A DNA stretch of 64,000 nt from Bosea vaviloviae (GTDB taxonomy: Bacteria > Pseudomonadota > Alphaproteobacteria > Rhizobiales > Beijerinckiaceae): the NCBI RefSeq assembly GCF_001741865.1, contig NZ_CP017147.1, positions 2,719,001 to 2,783,000 of the forward strand, read 5' to 3'. The notes below the pieces were generated by a model. That model did no database searches. It had not been told where the DNA came from and saw nothing but the letters and a program-made list of their open reading frames with translations. The position numbers and the translations under genes are program-made. Positions 59,562 through 64,000 of the stretch are shown piece after piece. Every line of letters starts with the position of its first letter. The first letter of the stretch is position 1.

Positions 59562-62516
59562 ATGGACGGGCGGCTTTGCGATCGATTGAAGGCCGCGCCC
59601 GTGCTGCCGGCCAAAGCCCGCCGCGAGGTGCTCCTGGTGCGCGAGCTGATCGAGCGCCTGCGCGACGATCAAGCCGCCGAGGCTCTGACGCAGCACTTCG
59701 CCGCCAACCCGGCATCAGTCGATCTCGTCGCCGGCATCCTGGCGCATTCGCCCTTCCTGACGCAGATCATGCGGCTTGATCCCGCGGGCCTCGTCTCGGC
59801 GCTGACGACAGCGCCGGAAGCGCGCCGCGATGCCTTGCTGGCCGAGATCGCGGCGACCGCCGCGTCGGGCGTCGAGACGGCCGAACTCATGCGCGCCCTG
59901 CGCCGTTTCCGGCAGGCGATGGCGCTCTTGATCGCGCTCGCCGATATCGGCGGCGTCTGGGATGTCGAGGCGGTCACGGCAGCGCTGACGGCGATGGCCG
60001 ATGCCGCCGTGCGTCTCGCGACCGAGCATGTCCTGCGGCAGGCGGCCGATCTTGGCCGCATCCGCTTGAGCGATCCGGCCGATCCCGGCGTGGGCTGCAG
60101 CCTCGTCGTGCTCGCGCTCGGCAAGCATGGCGCGGGCGAGCTGAACTACTCCTCCGACATCGATATCGTCGTCTTCTTCGATCCTGAAACCGCCGAGGCT
60201 GCGGGCGTCGCCGAGCCGTCGAGCTTCTTCGTCAAGCTGACGCAAGCCATCGCCCGCATCATCCAGGAGCGCACGCCCGACGGCTATGTCTTCCGCGTCG
60301 ATCTGCGCCTGCGGCCGGACCCGGCCTCGACCCATGTCGCGGTCGCGCTGCCATCAGCCTATTCCTATTACGAGACCGTCGGCCAGAACTGGGAACGCGC
60401 CGCCATGATCAAGGCGCGGCCGGTCGCGGGCGACCTCGCACTGGGCAAGCGCTTCCTCGCCGATCTCGCGCCCTTCATCTGGCGCAAATATTTCGACTTC
60501 GCCGCGATCGCCGACATCCATGCGATGAAGCGCCAGATCCAGACGGTGAAGGGCCATGAGACGATCGCGGTCGAAGGCCATAATGTGAAGCTCGGGCGCG
60601 GCGGCATCCGCGAGATCGAGTTCTTCGTGCAGACGCAGCAGCTTGTCTTCGGCGGTCGGCGCCCGGCCCTGCGCGGCCCGCGCACGCTGGAGATGCTCGG
60701 CGAACTGACGCATGAGGGCTGGATCACGCCCAAGGCGCGCGACGAGCTGGCCGAATCCTATCGCTATCTGCGCGTGATCGAGCATCGCCTGCAGATGCGC
60801 CATGACGAGCAGACGCAGACCCTGCCCAAGGCGAAGGGCGATCTCGAAGCCTTCGCGCGCTTCTGCGGCTATCCCTCGACTGCGGCCTTCGGCAAGGCGC
60901 TGACGGCTCATGCCAGGCGCGTCGAGGGGCACTACGCCTTGCTCTTCGAGGAGGGGCCGAGCCTGGCCAGCGAAGCGGGCACGCTGAGCTTCACCGGCAC
61001 CGAGCTCGACCCGGACACATTGGCGACCTTGCGCAAGCTGGGCTTCCGCGATCCGGGCACCGCTGCCGAGACGGTGCGCGGCTGGCATTTCGGCCGCCGC
61101 GCCGCCGTCACCAGCGCTCGCGCCCGCGAGGTTCTGACGGAGCTCACGCCGGCGCTGCTGGTGGCGCTCGGCCGCACCGTCGATCCCGATGGCGCGCTCG
61201 CCCATCTCGACAACGCCTTCGTGCGCATGCCGGCGGCAGTTGAATTGCTGACGCTACTGCGCTCGCATGCCTCGCTGCTGACGATCTTCGCCGACATCCT
61301 CGGCAGCGCGCCGAGGCTCGCCAAGGTCGCCGCGCTCTATCCCCATGTCCTCGACGGCATCATCGACCCGGCCTTCACCTCGGCCAATCTTGACACCGAT
61401 GCCTTGACCGGTCGCATCAGGGCCGTCGTCGGCAATCCGCCGCCCAGCGTCGAGGACGGGCTCGACCGTCTGCGCGATGCGGCGCGGCAGGAGAATTTCC
61501 TGGTCGGCGCGCGCCTGATTTCGGGCGTCTACCGGGCCCAGCAGGCGGGCCAGGCTTATTGCGCCGTGGCCGAAGGCTGCCTGCGCGTCGCCTTCGACGA
61601 TACGCGCGCCGCCTTCGCCGCCGACCATGGCCTCATTGCGGGCGCGGAGACGGTGGTGCTGGGGCTGGGCCGGCTCGGCGCGGGCGAGCTGACGCCGTCC
61701 TCCGATCTCGACCTGATCCTGCTCTATGACCGGCCGGAAGACGCCGGCCCGAGCGACGGCGCCAAAAGCCTCGACCCCGTCACCTGGCATGTCCGCTTCA
61801 CCCAGCGGCTGGTTGCGGCGCTGACGGTGCCGACGCGGCGCGGTGGGCTCTACCAGGTCGATATGCGCCTGCGGCCGACCGGCAACAAAAGCCCGGCGGC
61901 GACCCAGTTCTCCGGTTTCGAGGCCTATCACACGGGCGAGGCCGAGATCTGGGAGGAGATGGCGCTGACGCGCGCTCGCGTTGTCGCCGGCGATGCCGGG
62001 CTGGCGCAGCGGGCTCAGGCTGCGATGACCCTGATCCTGCGGCGCGAGCGCAAGCCGGCGAAGGTTGCCGCCGCGGTGCTGGAGATGCGCGCCCTGATCG
62101 CCAAGGAGAAGGGCGAGACCGATCCCTGGGATCTGAAGCTCGTGACGGGTGGCCTGACCGATCTGGATTTCCTGGCGCAGTTCCTGGTGCTGGCCCATGC
62201 CGCGCGCCACCCTGGCCTGGTCGCGCCCGATACCGCCTCGGTTTTTGCCGCGGCGCGGGAGGTTGGATTGCTGTCGGCGGCCGATGCGGCGTTCCTCATC
62301 GAAGCGCACAGGCTGATCGGCGATGTTCAGCTCTGGCAGCGTTTCACCGTCGACGAGACGTTCGATCCCGCCGCCGTGCCGCCGCGCGTGCTCAAGCGGA
62401 TTGCGACGGCTGTGGGCCGGCCGGACGCCAAGGTGCTGCGGGCGGAGCTGGACGAGATGCGCGCCGGTGTCCGCGCCCTGTTCCAGAAGCTGCTCGGCGC
62501 GGCCCGCGCCGGGTGA
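59562..62516 (+). CDS. glnE: Bifunctional glutamine synthetase adenylyltransferase/adenylyl-removing enzyme
   Basis: A 984-aa regulator of nitrogen assimilation that adds or removes AMP on glutamine synthetase under PII control. Two nucleotidyltransferase domains are evident: GKHGAGELNYSSDIDIVVFFD near residue 187 (adenylyl-removing half) and GLGRLGAGELTPSSDLDLILLYD near residue 700 (adenylylating half), each followed by a Q-rich GlnD-like helical part. ATG 59562 is preferred; TTG 59541 overlaps the kinase stop and would add seven residues. Length is normal for alphaproteobacteria. Confidence 0.96.
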   Translation: MDGRLCDRLKAAPVLPAKARREVLLVRELIERLRDDQAAEALTQHFAANPASVDLVAGILAHSPFLTQIMRLDPAGLVSALTTAPEARRDALLAEIAATAASGVETAELMRALRRFRQAMALLIALADIGGVWDVEAVTAALTAMADAAVRLATEHVLRQAADLGRIRLSDPADPGVGCSLVVLALGKHGAGELNYSSDIDIVVFFDPETAEAAGVAEPSSFFVKLTQAIARIIQERTPDGYVFRVDLRLRPDPASTHVAVALPSAYSYYETVGQNWERAAMIKARPVAGDLALGKRFLADLAPFIWRKYFDFAAIADIHAMKRQIQTVKGHETIAVEGHNVKLGRGGIREIEFFVQTQQLVFGGRRPALRGPRTLEMLGELTHEGWITPKARDELAESYRYLRVIEHRLQMRHDEQTQTLPKAKGDLEAFARFCGYPSTAAFGKALTAHARRVEGHYALLFEEGPSLASEAGTLSFTGTELDPDTLATLRKLGFRDPGTAAETVRGWHFGRRAAVTSARAREVLTELTPALLVALGRTVDPDGALAHLDNAFVRMPAAVELLTLLRSHASLLTIFADILGSAPRLAKVAALYPHVLDGIIDPAFTSANLDTDALTGRIRAVVGNPPPSVEDGLDRLRDAARQENFLVGARLISGVYRAQQAGQAYCAVAEGCLRVAFDDTRAAFAADHGLIAGAETVVLGLGRLGAGELTPSSDLDLILLYDRPEDAGPSDGAKSLDPVTWHVRFTQRLVAALTVPTRRGGLYQVDMRLRPTGNKSPAATQFSGFEAYHTGEAEIWEEMALTRARVVAGDAGLAQRAQAAMTLILRRERKPAKVAAAVLEMRALIAKEKGETDPWDLKLVTGGLTDLDFLAQFLVLAHAARHPGLVAPDTASVFAAAREVGLLSAADAAFLIEAHRLIGDVQLWQRFTVDETFDPAAVPPRVLKRIATAVGRPDAKVLRAELDEMRAGVRALFQKLLGAARAG

Positions 62517-62543
62517 AGGGCGCAATGACTTGTCACGGACGCA

Positions 62544-62750
62544 CCGCCGTCATTCCGGGGCAGGCTGCAGGATCGAGATCGGGACCCCTTCGTCATGGTC
62601 GGGCTTGCCCCGACCATCCACGTCTTCGTGCGTCGAGGCCTGTGTTCAAGACGTGGATGCTCGCCACAAGGGCGAGCATGACGAACCGGAGCAGCCTCGT
62701 GATCATGGGTTCCGGGCTCGCCTCTGTGGGCTGCCCCGGAATGACGGCGT
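62544..62750. repeat. Nested palindromes downstream of glnE
   Basis: The outer arms CCGCCGTCATTCCGGGGCAG (62544-62563) and CTGCCCCGGAATGACGGCG (62731-62749) enclose a second palindrome at about 62592-62682: GTCATGGTCGGGC...CCACGTCTT, and AAGACGTGG...GGCGAGCATGAC. The outer element keeps its own inner arm fragments (GGGTTCCGGGCTCG), so one family has inserted into the other. It separates convergent glnE and the histidine kinase. Confidence 0.88.
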
Positions 62751-62756
62751 GGTTCC

Positions 62757-64000
62757 TTAGGCCGCCTGGGCGGTGATGCGCCCGGTGCCGCCATCCAGCG
62801 GCAGATGCACCATCACGATGGTGCCGGCGCCGATCGATGAGCGCAGGCGCAGCGAGCCGCCATGCAGTTCTGCCAGCGAGCGGGCGATGGCGAGACCGAG
62901 CCCTGAGCCCTGATAGCTGCGGGTGAGGTCGCCCTCGACCTGCTCGAAGGGGCGCCCGATACGGTCGATCTTCTCCTTGGGAATGCCGATGCCGGTGTCC
63001 TCGATATAGATGTTGAGCGCACCCGGTACCTGGCGCAGCCGCACCGCGACCTGCCCGCCTTCGGGCGTGAACTTGACCGCGTTGTCGATGAGATTGCCGA
63101 GGATCTGGTAGAGGGCGTGCGGATCGGCCTCCAGGCGCAGGTCGCGCGGCCCCTCGATGCGCAGCGCAAGGTGCTTGCGGTCGATTTCGCTGCGCGCCTT
63201 GAGGACGGCTTCGTCGATGACCAGGCCCACCGCGACGTCGGATTTCTCGAGCCGCATCCGGCCGGCCTCGATGCGGGCCATGTCGAGGACGTCGTTGATG
63301 ACGCCGAGCAGATAGCCGCCGCTGGAGCGGATATCGCGGACATAGTCGAGATAGCGGTCGCAGCCGAGGCTGCCGAACAGGCCGTTTTCCATGATCTCGG
63401 AGAAGCCGATGATGGCGTTGAGCGGCGTGCGCAGTTCATGGCTCATATTGGCCAGGAATTCCGACTTGGCCCGGTTGGCGCTCTCGGCCGCAGCCTTCTG
63501 CTCCAGATAGCGCTCGGCCATGTCGGCGAGCTGCTGCGCCTGCGCTTCCAGCTTCTGGCGCGAGGCCTTGAGGTCGGTGACATGCATCAGGAGCTGGTGC
63601 TCCGATTGGGTCAGGCGCTCCTCCTGCTGCTTCAGCTTGGTGATGTCGGTGCCGACCGAGACCGAGCCGCCATCCTTGGTGCGGCGGCCGTTGATCTGCA
63701 GCCAGCGGCCGTCAGACAGGCGCGCCTCATAGGACGAGGCGCCGACCGTGCCGCGCATGGTGCGCACCGGCTCGCGGTCGATATTGGGCTGGGCGCTCAG
63801 CGCCATCAATTGATCATGGCCGATGCCGACCTGGAGCAGTTCCGAGGGGAGCTGGTGGAGCTGCTGGTACTTCGCGTTGCACAGGACGAGGCGGTTATCG
63901 GCATCCCAGAGCACGAAGGCCTCGGAGATCGCCTCGACGGCGTCGCGCAGGCGGGCGTCGGCGGTCGCCGTGCGCTCGGCCATGTTGCGCTGCTCGGAGA
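62757..64000 (-). CDS. PAS-domain sensor histidine kinase (N-terminus outside window)
   Basis: The frame is open to the right edge (SEQRN precedes the first internal Met at 63983), so only the C-terminal part of about 413 residues is visible. It has a PAS domain (AISEAFVLWDADNRLVLCNAKYQQLH, YEARLSDGRWLQINGRRTKDGG, VGTDITKLKQQEERL), a coiled coil, then a HisKA domain with His182 of the visible part in FLANMSHELRTPLNAIIGFSEIM, an N-box (ILGNLIDNAVKFT), G1 (IEDTGIGIP) and G2 (GSGLGLAIARSL). The SHELRTPLNAIIGFSEI stretch resembles PleC/PdhS cell-cycle kinases, but this cannot be decided here. Confidence 0.92.
   Translation of the reverse strand, partial: SEQRNMAERTATADARLRDAVEAISEAFVLWDADNRLVLCNAKYQQLHQLPSELLQVGIGHDQLMALSAQPNIDREPVRTMRGTVGASSYEARLSDGRWLQINGRRTKDGGSVSVGTDITKLKQQEERLTQSEHQLLMHVTDLKASRQKLEAQAQQLADMAERYLEQKAAAESANRAKSEFLANMSHELRTPLNAIIGFSEIMENGLFGSLGCDRYLDYVRDIRSSGGYLLGVINDVLDMARIEAGRMRLEKSDVAVGLVIDEAVLKARSEIDRKHLALRIEGPRDLRLEADPHALYQILGNLIDNAVKFTPEGGQVAVRLRQVPGALNIYIEDTGIGIPKEKIDRIGRPFEQVEGDLTRSYQGSGLGLAIARSLAELHGGSLRLRSSIGAGTIVMVHLPLDGGTGRITAQAA

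Noticed and set aside
1..64000. tRNA or rRNA genes
   Set aside because: No cloverleaf with a GGTTCGAATCC-type T-arm and CCA-end context, and no conserved rRNA segment, was found by eye on either strand.

Overview
The window is high-GC DNA from an alphaproteobacterium, most likely a Hyphomicrobiales (Rhizobiales) member near Bosea. This placement is inferred from gene content: a B12-dependent MutA/MutB methylmalonyl-CoA mutase pair, a cytochrome c maturation operon ccmI-E-F-H, GlnE next to an HtrA protease and a two-component pair, a specialised ACP/KS/LpxL-type lipid locus, and dense intergenic palindromes of the Rhizobiales kind. No database could be searched. No rRNA, tRNA, CRISPR array or complete insertion sequence was seen.

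Layout. 1-4.4 kb: a partial cystathionine gamma-synthase family gene, an SH3/YkuD-like envelope pair and a frameshifted DUF3750 gene. 4.5-8.9 kb: a putrescine/spermidine-type ABC importer whose operon is split by nested palindromes. 9-15.6 kb: two small secreted proteins, then mutA - RelE/HigB-type toxin - XRE antitoxin - thiD - mutB, all tightly packed on the minus strand. 15.8-19.5 kb: MFS transporter and amidase, divergent from a LysR regulator. 19.7-21.8 kb: a tandem DUF4399 protein and a formylglycine-generating-enzyme-like protein. 22.2-28.2 kb: a Ugp-type ABC importer followed by an endonuclease/exonuclease/phosphatase-family enzyme and an inositol-monophosphatase-family enzyme. 28.4-31.5 kb: acyltransferase, acyl carrier protein and ketosynthase. 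32-40.6 kb: an AT-rich orphan gene, a HerA-like ATPase, an M20 peptidase, a LOG-family protein, a YiiG-like protein, then an IS-scarred stretch with a HEPN-motif orphan. 40.6-47.6 kb: a beta-glucan-type polysaccharide synthase cluster bounded by a serine-protease remnant on one side and two intact trypsin-like proteases on the other. 48.2-50.7 kb: PepSY-like protein and a two-component system. 51-55.2 kb: ccmIEFH. 55.3-62.5 kb: internally duplicated secreted protein, HtrA protease, two-component system, glnE. The window ends in a truncated PAS histidine kinase.

The most unusual signal is a recurrent short tandem duplication (unit 14-17 bp) placed exactly on stop/start junctions of co-directional genes. 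At four junctions (potF/potG-like, toxin/antitoxin, Ugp-type permease/phosphatase, ACP/KS) the inserted length is 14, 17, 17 and 44 bp, each equal to 2 modulo 3. Each insertion therefore creates a tiny ORF whose start overlaps the upstream stop (RTGA) and whose stop overlaps a downstream start (RTGA), so stepwise termination-reinitiation could be preserved. Related 15-21 bp arrays lie just after start codons, after a stop codon, and upstream of a response regulator (4 x 21 bp). A second theme is palindromic elements inserted inside other palindromic elements at three loci.
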